Source: Prevotella sp. | Lineage (GTDB): Bacteria; Bacteroidota; Bacteroidia; Bacteroidales; Bacteroidaceae | NCBI GenBank assembly: GCA_021636625.1 | Contig: JAJWLX010000005.1 | Location: 1-64,000 of the forward strand | DNA length: 64,000 nt | Direction of reading: 5' to 3' | Shown here: piece after piece, positions 1-8,943 of the stretch | Position numbering within the stretch: the first letter of the stretch is position 1 | How the letters are laid out: the number at the start of each line of letters is the position of its first letter | Notes under the pieces: generated by a model | The model's input: only the letters and a program-made list of their open reading frames with translations | What the model was told of the DNA's origin: nothing | Database searches by the model: none | Position numbers and translations under genes: made by a program

Positions 1-632
1 AGAAAGACGAACTGCGTATTCTGCAGGTGGGCAACGTATTGGTTTCACCTGATATCATCACCGAAAAATTCTGTTGCGACCTTGATGCCTGCAAGGGTGA
101 ATGCTGCATCGAAGGCGATGCGGGTGCTCCTGTTACCCTGGATGAAATCATGGAGATAGAGGATGCGCTCGATGTGGTTTGGGATGATCTCTCGGCTTCT
201 GCTCAGGCTATCATCGACAAGCAGGGCGTGGCTTATACGGATATTGAAGGCGATTTGGTAACGAGTATCGTGAATGGTAAGGATTGTGTGTTTACCTGCT
301 ATCAGGACTTGAAAGACTTGGGCGATGGACATACCATTCCGAATTGCTGTCTTTGTGCCTTGGAGCGTGCTTATCGCGAAGGCAAGTCGAAGTTCAAGAA
401 GCCTATCTCCTGTGCCTTGTATCCGATCCGTGCCAAGGATTTCGGCAATGAAGTGTATGGCATCAACTATAATAAATGGCGCATCTGCAAGGATGCCATC
501 AAGAAGGGTGAGGAGTTGAATCTTCCTGTTTATAAGTTCCTGGAAGGTCCGCTGATTGAGAAGTTCGGTAAGGAATGGTATGATGAGCTTTGCGAAGTGG
601 CAGAGCAGTTGCTTGCCGACTTGGAAGATTAA
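1..632 (+). CDS. DUF3109 family protein, 5' end cut by window
   Basis: The reading frame is open from base 3 to the stop at 630-632, so the start probably lies outside the window. The in-frame GTG at 27 would begin directly at GNVLVSPDII and looks internal. The protein is cysteine-rich (CDLDACKGECC near the start, then NCCLCALERAY and a later CALYPIRA). This pattern is typical of the DUF3109 family, which is widespread in Bacteroidetes and has no established function. The conserved cysteines suggest a metal or iron-sulfur site, which is inference. The ending is clean, about 33 bases before the convergent neighbour. Confidence 0.8.
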   Translation, partial: KDELRILQVGNVLVSPDIITEKFCCDLDACKGECCIEGDAGAPVTLDEIMEIEDALDVVWDDLSASAQAIIDKQGVAYTDIEGDLVTSIVNGKDCVFTCYQDLKDLGDGHTIPNCCLCALERAYREGKSKFKKPISCALYPIRAKDFGNEVYGINYNKWRICKDAIKKGEELNLPVYKFLEGPLIEKFGKEWYDELCEVAEQLLADLED

Positions 633-633
633 T

Positions 634-680
634 AAAAAAAAGAGATTTCGAAAAGCTTGGTAGCTTATTCCGAAATCTCT
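634..680 (-). terminator. Hairpin terminator for the 665-1588 gene
   Basis: A 10-base perfect inverted repeat (641-650 and 671-680) is followed on the minus strand by a run of T (A-run at 634-641 on the plus strand). The right arm lies inside the last codons of the minus-strand gene that ends at 665, so gene end and terminator overlap. Confidence 0.7.
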
Positions 681-1588
681 AATCCTTCAATATCCACGAT
701 ATCACTTTCCTTGAATCTTCCTTTCCAGGTAAGAGTGTATATCTTTTGCTTGCTGAATTTAAATCGGCAGAATGCCTGCTCATCCAGTTCTCCGTTGCAG
801 ACGTACTGGAAATCATTGATCTTTAATCTGGTTCCTTTGCCGGCTCCTCGCAGCGTAAGGCGGATGGTGCCATAGAAAGGTCTGCCAAAGTCGATGTTGT
901 AACCGGTGGAGTCTCTGTATGTACAGGCTGGTTTCAATACCTTATAGAGCTTGTTCTCGTCCTTGATAACCTTCTTGTCGCCGAAAGCTTTATAATTCAT
1001 AACATAGGCAGAATCCTGTCTATATTCGTCTGTGATGACGCAACCGGTAGGGTGAATCCATCCGTAAGGGTGATATTCCTCAGATTTCCAAGCCTGCGTA
1101 TTGGTGTGGGCATGGAAGTGTTCGCCTTCTCCATTGCTGCATTCTTTGAGTTGTCGGCAGAACCATTTGCCGTCTGCTTTCTGATAGAATGGAATGCTGT
1201 CCTGCTGCCATCCGTAGAATTCCAGTGAGAGTTGCTTGCCGTAGCTAGGCTTGCCTTGTGGGGCGTACCATACAGCAATTACATTCTCGCCATTTTTGAG
1301 GAAGCGGGTTACGTCGATGGTTCGGTTCAGAAGAATGCTGTCCTTGATACCATCGAATTTCAGACTTCCCGTTACGTTTCTCTCATTGATATAGAGTTTG
1401 TAGTTGCCAGTGCTTGCTATATTCATAAAGGCCTGGGTGGGGCACTCGTTCATGATATAACTTTGGCGGAACCATACCTCAGAAGAATCGTTGGGCAGGG
1501 GATAGGATATCCAGTGGGTACCGAACTCCTGTGCATGGGAGCTCAGTACCCAAAGTATAGAAATGATGAGAGTTGTTATGTATCTCAT
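665..1588 (-). CDS. Secreted protein resembling the N-terminal domain of alpha-L-rhamnosidases
   Basis: 307 residues with a clear signal peptide (MRYITTLIISILWVLSSHAQ). The mature start (WISYPLPNDSSEVWFRQSY) and the following stretch with YKLYINER, then DVTRFLKNGENVIAVWY, match the jelly-roll accessory domain found in front of the catalytic domain of family 78 rhamnosidases. The catalytic (alpha/alpha)6 barrel is absent. It may bind sugars, or be a lone accessory domain. It lies immediately downstream of a GH95 fucosidase on the same strand (100-base gap), suggesting a shared glycan-degradation role in the periplasm. Exact function is unknown. Confidence 0.6.
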   Translation of the reverse strand: MRYITTLIISILWVLSSHAQEFGTHWISYPLPNDSSEVWFRQSYIMNECPTQAFMNIASTGNYKLYINERNVTGSLKFDGIKDSILLNRTIDVTRFLKNGENVIAVWYAPQGKPSYGKQLSLEFYGWQQDSIPFYQKADGKWFCRQLKECSNGEGEHFHAHTNTQAWKSEEYHPYGWIHPTGCVITDEYRQDSAYVMNYKAFGDKKVIKDENKLYKVLKPACTYRDSTGYNIDFGRPFYGTIRLTLRGAGKGTRLKINDFQYVCNGELDEQAFCRFKFSKQKIYTLTWKGRFKESDIVDIEGLEISE

Positions 1589-1688
1589 TGGATTACTTTT
1601 GTCCTTTTCTTTAATGTTTTGTCTTTTACTCTTATAGATAACTATAGTCTTTTACTCTATAGATATAGATAAGATGGATGTGGATCTT

Positions 1689-4064
1689 TTATCTGATGGT
1701 CTTTGTTTCTCCTGCCTTGAAGGTAAGGATTTTCTGTTTGCCATTGTAGAGGATAGTCAGATTACCCTCGTTCTTGCTGGTGATGGTTGCCTGAGTCAAT
1801 TTGCCTTTGTTCCATGCGAGCGATACGCCATAGTTGCCACGGGCCTTTAGACCTCTTATTTCTCCTGCCTGCCATTCCTGTGGAAGAGCAGGGAGCAAAT
1901 TCATCGTTTCACCATCGCATTGCATCAGCATCTCGCAAACACCTGCAGTTCCTCCGAAGTTGCCGTCTATCTGAAATGGTGGATGGGCATCGAAGAGGTT
2001 GGGATAGGTACCGCCACTGTGATGCTTGCTATCCTTGTAAACCTCAGGACTAACGTAGGTGAGCAATTTGCGGTATATCTGGTAAGCCTTGTCGGCACGA
2101 TGCAGACGAGCCCAGAGGTTGATTCTCCAGCCTGTGCTCCAACCTGTAGAATTGTCGCCCTTGATTTCCAAAGTCTTGGTTGCAGCTGCAGCAAGCTCGG
2201 GTGTCTTTGCTACCGAAATCTGGTGGAAAGGATAGAGACCGAGCAGGTGAGACTGATGGCGATGATGCCAATCCTGATCATCCCAATCGTGATACCACTC
2301 CATCAGGTTGCCTCGCTTTCCAATGTGGTAAGGACGCAGGCGATTGAGGGCAGCTTGCAACTGCTGCTGGTAATCGCTGTCGATACCCAGGGCCTTCGCT
2401 CCCTTGATAGTGTTCTTGAAGAGCTCACGGATGATGGCAAGGTCGGCGGTTCCACCATAGAAACTGCTGCCACGGTAGCCCTTATCGGTGATGTAATCTG
2501 CCTCTGGCGATGTGCAAGGGGCTGTAATCAGTTCGTTTGGATTGTGTGGATTCGGAATAAGCCATTCCAGCAGGAAATCGGCAGCGCCCTTCATCAAAGG
2601 ATAGGCTGTATTGCGGAGATATTCCGTATCACGAGTATAGTCGTAGTGATCCCAGAGGGTTTCTACAAGCCAGGCTCCACCCATCGCCCAGTTGCTCCAT
2701 TGCGGGCTCTCGTTTCCGGTTCCCACAGGGTTGCTCATCGCCCACGCATCGGTATTGTGTCCGGCGCACCATCCCTTATCGATGCCGTAGAAGTGCTGGG
2801 CATTGTGGCGACCTGTTACCGACAAGCCTTCTACCAATCCATCTACAGGAGCAACCAGCTCGGAAAGATTGGCAACTTCTGCCGGCCAGTAATTTTCTTC
2901 CAGATTGATGTTGATGGTATAGTTGCCACGCCATGGAGAGCGGAGGGCTGGTGCCCAGAGTCCCTGCAGATTGGCTGGTACTCCCTTGGTGCGGCTACTG
3001 CTGATGAGCAGGTATCTGCCATATTGGAAATAGAGCTGTTCCAGATAAGGGTTGCTCTCGTGGTTGTCGCTATAGGCGAGCAACTGCTGGTCGGTAGGGC
3101 GGGAAGCATCAAACTTGGCACCTTTCAGGTTCAGGCTTACTCTATCAAAGAGTTTCCTGTAATCAGCGATATGACGCTGCTTGAATTCATCATAGGTGAA
3201 GTTGGCAAGATGCCAGGCATCATCAGATACTCTTTCGATATATGGAGCCCCTTCTTTCACCGGGTGCTTGTCGAAGCCATTGTAGCTCGTCTCGTTGACG
3301 AGATAGATGATAGCCTCGCTTACATCTTTCAGATGGAGCACTGAATCGTCAGCCCATACCTGTCCGTCGGTGTTCTTTACCTGAAGCATCGCACAGTAAT
3401 GCGTACTGTTGGCTTCATCTCCCAGAACATGACCTGTCATGGTGATTTGTCCTCTGGATGCTTTCACCTGATGAGGAATGAGGGAGGTCAGGGAGATGTC
3501 GCTGTTGATGGCTCTCTTTTGAGAGGCACTCAACTTGATGGCAATCATCTTGTCGGGATGTGAAGCAAAGTACTCCTTGGTGTATTGAATGCCATTGCGC
3601 TTGAATTGTACTGTAGCAAGGGATTTGTCGAGACTTAACTCACGATAGTAATCAGTAAATTCTCCCTGGTTGCAGTCAATGATATTGATCATACCCAGCG
3701 GCTGATAGAACTCCGAGTTGTGTCCTTGTACATAGTGCTGCAGGGAATCGGCTGTCTTGTAATCTTCCTTGAACAGGGCTTCTCTGATTTTGGGAATCCA
3801 CTTGTAGGCTTCGCCACCTTCGTCAGGGTTTACAGGAACGCCCGTCCATAGGGTGATGTCATTGAGCTGGATAGAATCATTGTTGGCTCCGCCGTAAACC
3901 AGCGCACCCAGTTTGCCATTGCCCAGTGGCAGTGACTCTTCGAAGGCGTATGCAGGCTTGTTGTACCACAACTTGTTGGGTAGGGGAGTTTTGTCAACTG
4001 TTGCCGCCAGGCAGTTTAAGAAGCCTGAGGCAGCTAGCGCAAACGTAAAAAGCAGATGCTTCAT
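1689..4064 (-). CDS. GH95 family alpha-L-fucosidase, secreted
   Basis: 791 residues, normal for glycoside hydrolase family 95, which releases alpha-1,2-linked L-fucose (or galactose) from glycans with inversion. It starts with a signal peptide (MKHLLFTFALAASGFLNCLAA), so it is probably periplasmic. Family motifs are visible in order: LWYNKPAYAFEESLPLGNGK at the start, the asparagine pair in ININLEENYWPAEVAN (about residues 384-388), CTSPE with the proposed catalytic Glu near 521, HRHQSHLLGLYP, and FQIDGNFGGTAG with the conserved Asp near 700. These correspond to the Asn/Glu/Asp active site described for BbAfcA. It has no SusCD neighbours in this window. Confidence 0.9.
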   Translation of the reverse strand: MKHLLFTFALAASGFLNCLAATVDKTPLPNKLWYNKPAYAFEESLPLGNGKLGALVYGGANNDSIQLNDITLWTGVPVNPDEGGEAYKWIPKIREALFKEDYKTADSLQHYVQGHNSEFYQPLGMINIIDCNQGEFTDYYRELSLDKSLATVQFKRNGIQYTKEYFASHPDKMIAIKLSASQKRAINSDISLTSLIPHQVKASRGQITMTGHVLGDEANSTHYCAMLQVKNTDGQVWADDSVLHLKDVSEAIIYLVNETSYNGFDKHPVKEGAPYIERVSDDAWHLANFTYDEFKQRHIADYRKLFDRVSLNLKGAKFDASRPTDQQLLAYSDNHESNPYLEQLYFQYGRYLLISSSRTKGVPANLQGLWAPALRSPWRGNYTININLEENYWPAEVANLSELVAPVDGLVEGLSVTGRHNAQHFYGIDKGWCAGHNTDAWAMSNPVGTGNESPQWSNWAMGGAWLVETLWDHYDYTRDTEYLRNTAYPLMKGAADFLLEWLIPNPHNPNELITAPCTSPEADYITDKGYRGSSFYGGTADLAIIRELFKNTIKGAKALGIDSDYQQQLQAALNRLRPYHIGKRGNLMEWYHDWDDQDWHHRHQSHLLGLYPFHQISVAKTPELAAAATKTLEIKGDNSTGWSTGWRINLWARLHRADKAYQIYRKLLTYVSPEVYKDSKHHSGGTYPNLFDAHPPFQIDGNFGGTAGVCEMLMQCDGETMNLLPALPQEWQAGEIRGLKARGNYGVSLAWNKGKLTQATITSKNEGNLTILYNGKQKILTFKAGETKTIR

Positions 4065-4129
4065 AAATTTAGTTTTGTTAGTTGTAAAAAATATGATGCT
4101 GGGGTGTCGCTTTTTGAAGGCGGCAACCT

Positions 4130-4164
4130 AAAAAAGGGGGAAGACTCCTGCAGAGTCTGCCCCC
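4130..4164 (-). terminator. Rho-independent terminator of gyrB
   Basis: A GC-rich inverted repeat at 4136-4164 (GGGGG-AGACTC against GAGTCT-CCCCC) is followed on the minus strand by six T. It lies just past the gyrB stop at 4182. Confidence 0.8.
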
Positions 4165-4181
4165 AATATATGGTGTTCGCT

Positions 4182-6152
4182 TTATGCGTCAATGTTGGCG
4201 TATGTAGCGTTCTGCTCGATGAACTCTCGGCGTGGCTCCACATCGTCGCCCATCAGCATAGAGAAAATCTCGTCTGCCTGAGCTGCATTCTCGATGGTAA
4301 CCTGCTTGAGCAAGCGTGTAGCTGGGTCCATGGTGGTTTCCCAAAGCTGCTCTGGGTTCATCTCACCCAAACCTTTGTATCGCTGGGTGTGGATATTCTT
4401 ATCTTCTGTGCCCTCGCCATACTTGTCGATGAAAGCCTGGCGCTGCTGTTCTGTATAGCAATACTCGCTTACCTTGCTGCGGTAAGTACACTTGTAGAGA
4501 GGTGGGGTAGCGATGTACAAGTGACCTTCCTCGATAACTTTAGGCATGAAGCGATAGAACAATGTCATGATCAGTGTGTCGATGTGGGAACCATCGACGT
4601 CGGCATCGGTCATGATGATAATCTTGTCGTAACGCAGCTTGTCTGTGTTGGCTTCCTTGCTGTCCTCACCATCTACACCGAAGCGAACTCCGATACTCTG
4701 GATGATGTTCATGACAGACTCTGCCTCGAATACCTTATGCCACTGAACCTTCTCTACGTTCAGAATCTTACCACGCAATGGGAGGATAGCCTGGCGGAAA
4801 CGGTCGCGTCCCTGCTTGGCAGAGCCACCAGCGGAATCACCCTCGACGAGGAAAATCTCGCATTCCTTAGGATCCTTCATAGAGCAATCGGCAAGCTTGC
4901 CTGGAAGACCGCCACCAGTCATGAAGTTCTTGCGCTGTACGCTCTCACGTGCCTTACGGGCAGCGATACGGGCAGTTGCAGCCAGGACAACCTTTTCACA
5001 GATGCGCTTTGCCTCGTCTGGATGCTCCTCCAGATAATCAGACAAAGCCTCGTTTACAGCCTGCTGAACGGCACCCTGTACCTCGCTGTTACCGAGCTTG
5101 GTCTTGGTCTGACCCTCAAACTGAGGTTCAGCTACCTTGATAGAGATAACGGCAGTAAGACCCTCGCGGAAGTCTTCTGGTGCAATCTCTACCTTTGCCT
5201 TCTCTATCTGCTTGGAGATAGTTGGGTCTGCTTCAGCGTAAGCTTTCAATGTACGGGTCAACGCCATACGGAAACCTGTCAGGTGGGTACCACCCTCAAT
5301 GGTGTTGATGTTGTTGACGTATGAGTGAATGTTCTCTGAGTAATCAGTATTGTACATCACAGCAATCTCGATAGGAATACCCTGCTTCTCTGTCTTCAGA
5401 TAAATAACATCATCGAAGAGATGAGTGCGGTGACGGTCTACGTAACGGACGAATTCCTTCAAACCATCCTTAGCGTGGAAAACCTGCTCCTTGGGCTTAC
5501 CTTCCTCGTCAGGGCGCAAATCTTTCAAGGTAATCTTGATGCCTGCATTAAGGAAAGCTAACTCGCGCATACGGTTGGCGATGATATCCCATTTGTAGAC
5601 GGTGTGAGTAAAGATGGTTGGATCTGGCCAGAACTGCTGGCGTGTACCGCGCTTGTTGGTCTCACCTACCACCTTAACCGGATAGAGAGGCTTACCCTTC
5701 TCATATTCCTGCTGGTAGATTTTGCCGCCACGGAAGACCTGTGACAACATATGAGTAGAAAGTGCGTTTACACAACTTACACCCACACCATGTAAACCTC
5801 CGGAAACCTTGTATGAACCCTTGTCGAACTTTCCGCCGGCGTGGAGCACGGTCATTACGACTTCGAGGGCTGACTTATGAAGCTTCTCGTGCATATCCAC
5901 AGGGATACCACGGCCATTGTCTTCTACAGTGATAGAGTTGTCCTCATTGATGGTAACCTCGATGTCGGTACAGTAACCAGCCATCGCCTCGTCGATAGAG
6001 TTGTCAACGGTCTCGTTTACCAAGTGGTGAAGACCCTTTTCGGAAATGTCACCAATGTACATTGCCGGACGTTTGCGAACAGCTTCCAAGCCTTCAAGAA
6101 CCTGGATGTTGCTCGCAGAGTAATTATTTGCGGTGTTTTGATTTTCTGCCAT
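4182..6152 (-). CDS. gyrB: DNA gyrase subunit B
   Basis: 656 residues from the ATG at 6152 (MAENQNTANN). A start at 6179 is possible but would leave almost no leader after the promoter at 6177-6184. GyrB is the ATPase subunit of gyrase, which introduces negative supercoils. GHKL ATPase motifs are visible (ETVDNSIDEA, EDNGRGIPVD, GGLHGVGV). The Toprim domain has EGDSAGG near residue 437 and DADVDG near 516. The C-terminus ends EPRREFIEQNATYANIDA, usual for gyrases. GyrB and ParE are hard to separate by eye, but length and the C-terminal end favour GyrB. It is a single-gene unit with its own promoter and terminator. Confidence 0.93.
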   Translation of the reverse strand: MAENQNTANNYSASNIQVLEGLEAVRKRPAMYIGDISEKGLHHLVNETVDNSIDEAMAGYCTDIEVTINEDNSITVEDNGRGIPVDMHEKLHKSALEVVMTVLHAGGKFDKGSYKVSGGLHGVGVSCVNALSTHMLSQVFRGGKIYQQEYEKGKPLYPVKVVGETNKRGTRQQFWPDPTIFTHTVYKWDIIANRMRELAFLNAGIKITLKDLRPDEEGKPKEQVFHAKDGLKEFVRYVDRHRTHLFDDVIYLKTEKQGIPIEIAVMYNTDYSENIHSYVNNINTIEGGTHLTGFRMALTRTLKAYAEADPTISKQIEKAKVEIAPEDFREGLTAVISIKVAEPQFEGQTKTKLGNSEVQGAVQQAVNEALSDYLEEHPDEAKRICEKVVLAATARIAARKARESVQRKNFMTGGGLPGKLADCSMKDPKECEIFLVEGDSAGGSAKQGRDRFRQAILPLRGKILNVEKVQWHKVFEAESVMNIIQSIGVRFGVDGEDSKEANTDKLRYDKIIIMTDADVDGSHIDTLIMTLFYRFMPKVIEEGHLYIATPPLYKCTYRSKVSEYCYTEQQRQAFIDKYGEGTEDKNIHTQRYKGLGEMNPEQLWETTMDPATRLLKQVTIENAAQADEIFSMLMGDDVEPRREFIEQNATYANIDA

Positions 6153-6176
6153 TTTTAGAATTGTCTTATTTCCGTG

Positions 6177-6184
6177 CAAAGATA
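6177..6184 (-). promoter_or_regulatory. Bacteroidales -7 element for gyrB
   Basis: On the minus strand the sequence reads TATCTTTG, matching the Bacteroidales TAnnTTTG consensus, about 25 bases before the chosen gyrB start. Confidence 0.65.
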
Positions 6185-6280
6185 CAAAAAAAAGCTGAGA
6201 AACAGCTAGTTTTCTTTGTGAAAATTAGCGAAAAAAGAGAAAAAAGTAAGGTGCTGATGTGTTGAAGGTCGAAGGGGTAT

Positions 6281-6326
6281 AAAAAAGAGTAAGGCTGCAA
6301 CCCCTCAATGAAGGATAGCAGCCTTA
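6281..6326 (-). terminator. Terminator of the tRNA-Glu/rpsT unit
   Basis: Inverted repeat TAAGGCTGC (6290-6298) against GCAGCCTTA (6318-6326), followed on the minus strand by CTCTTTTTTATA. It lies 28 bases beyond the rpsT stop. Confidence 0.75.
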
Positions 6327-6353
6327 TTTATCTCTTTTGCTTTAACTTGGAAG

Positions 6354-6608
6354 TTAGGCCAACTTAGCGATGTGCTGTGTAAGACCAGACTTCAAGTTTG
6401 CAGCCTTGTTCTCGTGAATAACGTTGATCTTAGCCAACTTGTCCAAAAGCTTCTGTACTGTAGGATAGAGCTTTGCAGCCTCCTCCTTGTCAGTCATGTT
6501 GCGCAACTTGCGAACGGCATTGCGCATAGTCTTTGCATAGTACTTGTTATGCAAAGCCTTCTTCTTGTCCTGACGGATTCTCTTTACTGATGATTTGTGA
6601 TTTGCCAT
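6354..6608 (-). CDS. rpsT: 30S ribosomal protein S20
   Basis: 84 residues, the usual length of bS20, which binds 16S rRNA early in small-subunit assembly. The start MANHKSSVKRIRQDKKKALH and the Lys/Arg-rich helices are characteristic. The tRNA-Glu gene lies 37 bases upstream on the same strand and no separate promoter is seen between them, so the two may be transcribed together from the promoter at 6736-6743. Confidence 0.95.
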   Translation of the reverse strand: MANHKSSVKRIRQDKKKALHNKYYAKTMRNAVRKLRNMTDKEEAAKLYPTVQKLLDKLAKINVIHENKAANLKSGLTQHIAKLA

Positions 6609-6645
6609 CTCTATGTTTTATTTTTATATTCTTTATTAATGTTTG

Positions 6646-6717
6646 TAGTCCCTAGCAGAGTCGAACTGCTCTTTAGAGAATGAAAATCTCTCGTCCTAAC
6701 CGATAGACGAAGGGACC
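6646..6717 (-). tRNA. tRNA-Glu (anticodon TTC)
   Basis: The minus strand folds into a complete 72-base cloverleaf. The acceptor stem is GGTCCCT with AGGGACT, the D arm GTC...GAC, the anticodon stem AGAGA/TCTCT with loop TTTTCAT, and the T arm contains TTCGACT. The anticodon TTC is complementary to 6682-6684. The 3' CCA is not encoded. Confidence 0.95.
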
Positions 6718-6735
6718 ATTGCTTATTTGCGGGTG

Positions 6736-6743
6736 CAAAGTTA
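6736..6743 (-). promoter_or_regulatory. -7 element for tRNA-Glu and rpsT
   Basis: Minus-strand TAACTTTG, a perfect TAnnTTTG, 19 bases before the tRNA 5' end. Confidence 0.65.
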
Positions 6744-6806
6744 CTACTTTTATTTGAATCTTGCAAATTTTTCCGTGAAAATTTTCGCTAAATGCTTGTT
6801 TTTTTG

Positions 6807-6814
6807 TAATTTTG
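6807..6814 (+). promoter_or_regulatory. -7 element for recO
   Basis: TAATTTTG matches TAnnTTTG and lies 28 bases before the recO ATG at 6842. Confidence 0.6.
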
Positions 6815-6841
6815 CCCTGTTTTTTAATAATTATAGACAAA

Positions 6842-7567
6842 ATGGAAGTAAAAACTAGAGCTATCGTACTGCAAACCATTAAGTATGGGGATGCACAACT
6901 TATCGTGGATTTCTTCACCGAAAGGTTGGGCAGAGTCTCTTTTATGGTCAAAATTCCCAAGTCTTCTAAGGCGAAGATGAAGCGCCAGCTGTTTCAGCCC
7001 CTGATGATTCTCAATCTGGAGTTCGATCATCGTCCGAAAGCTAACTTGCAGCGATTGAAGGATGTATCCATCGCTCTTCCCTTTGTGGATCTTCCCTTTT
7101 CGCCTTACAAGTTGGCGATGTCTATGTTTCTGGCAGAGCTTTTGGGGCAAGCCACCAGGAACGAGCAGGTGAATGTACCTCTGTTTTCCTTCATAGAGGA
7201 GAGTGTGGCGTGGCTAGACCATGCACAAGGGAATTATGCCAATTTCCATATAGTCTTTATGGTTCGCCTGACTTTCTTTCTTGGATTTTCGCCTAACCTT
7301 GAGAGTGGTGCGCATGGCGATTTCTTCGACTTGGAGGAAGGCCGTTTTGTATCCTTCGTGCCTACACACGTACATTATTTAAATAAAGAGGATTCTTTGC
7401 GTATGTTGGGGCTGCTTCGCCTGAGCTATGAAACAATGCACCTCTACACAATGTCCCGATTGGATCGAAACCGCTGTGTAGAGGTGATATTGCAATATTA
7501 TAGGATTCATGTTCCGGGATTCCCGGAACTGAAAAGCTTTTCTGTTCTACAGGAGTTGTTCGCTTGA
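6842..7567 (+). CDS. recO: DNA repair protein RecO
   Basis: 241 residues from the ATG at 6842 (MEVKTRAIVLQTIKYGDAQL). The in-frame ATG at 6812 overlaps the -7 element and is unlikely. RecO, with RecR, loads RecA onto SSB-coated single-stranded DNA in the RecF pathway. The N-terminal OB fold is recognisable (TRAIVLQTIKYGDAQLIVDF ... GRVSFMVKIPK), followed by the helical domain. The zinc-binding cysteines of some RecO proteins are not present. It converges with ftsZ, with only 11 bases between the two stops. Confidence 0.88.
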   Translation: MEVKTRAIVLQTIKYGDAQLIVDFFTERLGRVSFMVKIPKSSKAKMKRQLFQPLMILNLEFDHRPKANLQRLKDVSIALPFVDLPFSPYKLAMSMFLAELLGQATRNEQVNVPLFSFIEESVAWLDHAQGNYANFHIVFMVRLTFFLGFSPNLESGAHGDFFDLEEGRFVSFVPTHVHYLNKEDSLRMLGLLRLSYETMHLYTMSRLDRNRCVEVILQYYRIHVPGFPELKSFSVLQELFA

Positions 7568-7578
7568 GGAACGGTTCC

Positions 7579-8916
7579 TTAGGCGAAGCTGATGACTCCC
7601 TGTACTGTGTCGTTATCGTCTTTCTTCTTAGCCTCCTCTGTTTCTGCATTGCCAGAAGCCAGATTGCGGATGTCTTCGAGAGTCTGACGGGTACGCTTGA
7701 AGGTTGGTGTATTCTCTACCTGAAGGATTACATCCTCATTGTCGAGATCCTCAGGACGGAACAGGAAGATGTGTGGATGACGCTTATACTGGGTAGAGTT
7801 GCCGTCTGAACCATAGTAGCGCTCGCGTCTGTTCTGACGCTCTGCTCTTGTCTCTTCCTCTTCTGCGATGCGGCGAGCTTCCTCTTCTGTATGCTTCTTC
7901 ATGTGGCGGTTCATTCCCTCTACGTCTTCGAGACCGAAACCTGTTGCCAATACGGTTACCTTGACACGGCTTCCCAACTCTGGGTCTATGGCGAGTCCCC
8001 ACTTCAACTCGAAGTCGTCTCCGAACTTCTCCATGAAGTCGTTCACATCGTTCATCTCATCCATGGTCAAACCAGGATTGTCCTTCTTCTCGCTTGCGAA
8101 GGCGATGCTCAGCAAGATCTTCTTAGAGTTGAATACATCATTGTCGTTGAGCAATGGTGAGTTCAATGCATCCTCAATTGCCTTCTTGACACGACCTTCA
8201 CCTTCACCGTAACCAGTACTCATGATGGCAACGCCACCATCCTTCAATACGGTCTTCACGTCGTTGAAGTCGAGGTTGATGAGTCCGTGAACGGTGATGA
8301 TCTCAGCGATACTCTTTGCAGCAACGCTCAAGGTGTCGTCTGCTTTTCCGAAGGCATCAAGTACTGCGAGGTCTGGATAGATCTGGCGGAGACGCTCGTT
8401 GTTGATAACCAGCAGGGCATCTACGTGCTTAGACATCTCTTCAACACCATCCAGAGCCTGGTCGATCTTCTTAGGACCTTCGAAGCGGAAAGGAATGGTG
8501 ACGATACCAACGGTAAGGATTCCCAATTCCTTGCTTACTCTAGCGATGACAGGCGCAGCACCAGTACCGGTACCACCACCCATTCCGGCAGTGATGAAAG
8601 CCATCTTGGTGCCGTCGTTCAGCATGTGCTTGATTTCTTCCAGGGTTTCCTCGGCAGCCTGGCGAGCTTTGGCAGGCTTGTTGCCGGCTCCCAGACCTTC
8701 CTTACCCAGCTGCAGATGTACAGGTACAGGAGAATCGTTGAGTGCCTGATTATCAGTGTTACACAATACGAAGCTTACGTCGTGGATGCCTTCACGGTAC
8801 ATGTGGTTGACAGCGTTGCCACCGCCACCACCAACACCAATCACCTTGATGATGCTGTTTTCCTTTTCTGGCTCTCCAAAGTCCAGAATATGTGGAGTAT
8901 TTGTGTTATCTAGCAT
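7579..8916 (-). CDS. ftsZ: Cell division GTPase FtsZ
   Basis: 445 residues. FtsZ is the tubulin-like GTPase that forms the division ring. The nucleotide-binding motifs are VIGVGGGGGNAVNHM near residue 25 and GGGTGTG at 113-119. The T7 catalytic loop (NLDFNDVKTVLKDGG) is present. The core is followed by a long charged linker with an EEEARRIAEEEE segment. The end (NRREX-rich linker, then TPTFKRTR) probably includes the FtsA-binding tail. It is the last gene of the dcw cluster, 27 bases after ftsA. Confidence 0.97.
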   Translation of the reverse strand: MLDNTNTPHILDFGEPEKENSIIKVIGVGGGGGNAVNHMYREGIHDVSFVLCNTDNQALNDSPVPVHLQLGKEGLGAGNKPAKARQAAEETLEEIKHMLNDGTKMAFITAGMGGGTGTGAAPVIARVSKELGILTVGIVTIPFRFEGPKKIDQALDGVEEMSKHVDALLVINNERLRQIYPDLAVLDAFGKADDTLSVAAKSIAEIITVHGLINLDFNDVKTVLKDGGVAIMSTGYGEGEGRVKKAIEDALNSPLLNDNDVFNSKKILLSIAFASEKKDNPGLTMDEMNDVNDFMEKFGDDFELKWGLAIDPELGSRVKVTVLATGFGLEDVEGMNRHMKKHTEEEARRIAEEEETRAERQNRRERYYGSDGNSTQYKRHPHIFLFRPEDLDNEDVILQVENTPTFKRTRQTLEDIRNLASGNAETEEAKKKDDNDTVQGVISFA

Positions 8917-8943
8917 AATAGTCTATTCTAAAATATGATTATA

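Noticed and set aside
1920..3344. Long plus-strand frame of 474 codons
   Set aside because: It is antisense to the GH95 fucosidase and has no domain features. Codon structure of the opposite strand explains it.
4056..5324. Plus-strand frame of 422 codons
   Set aside because: It is antisense to gyrB, which has clear motifs.
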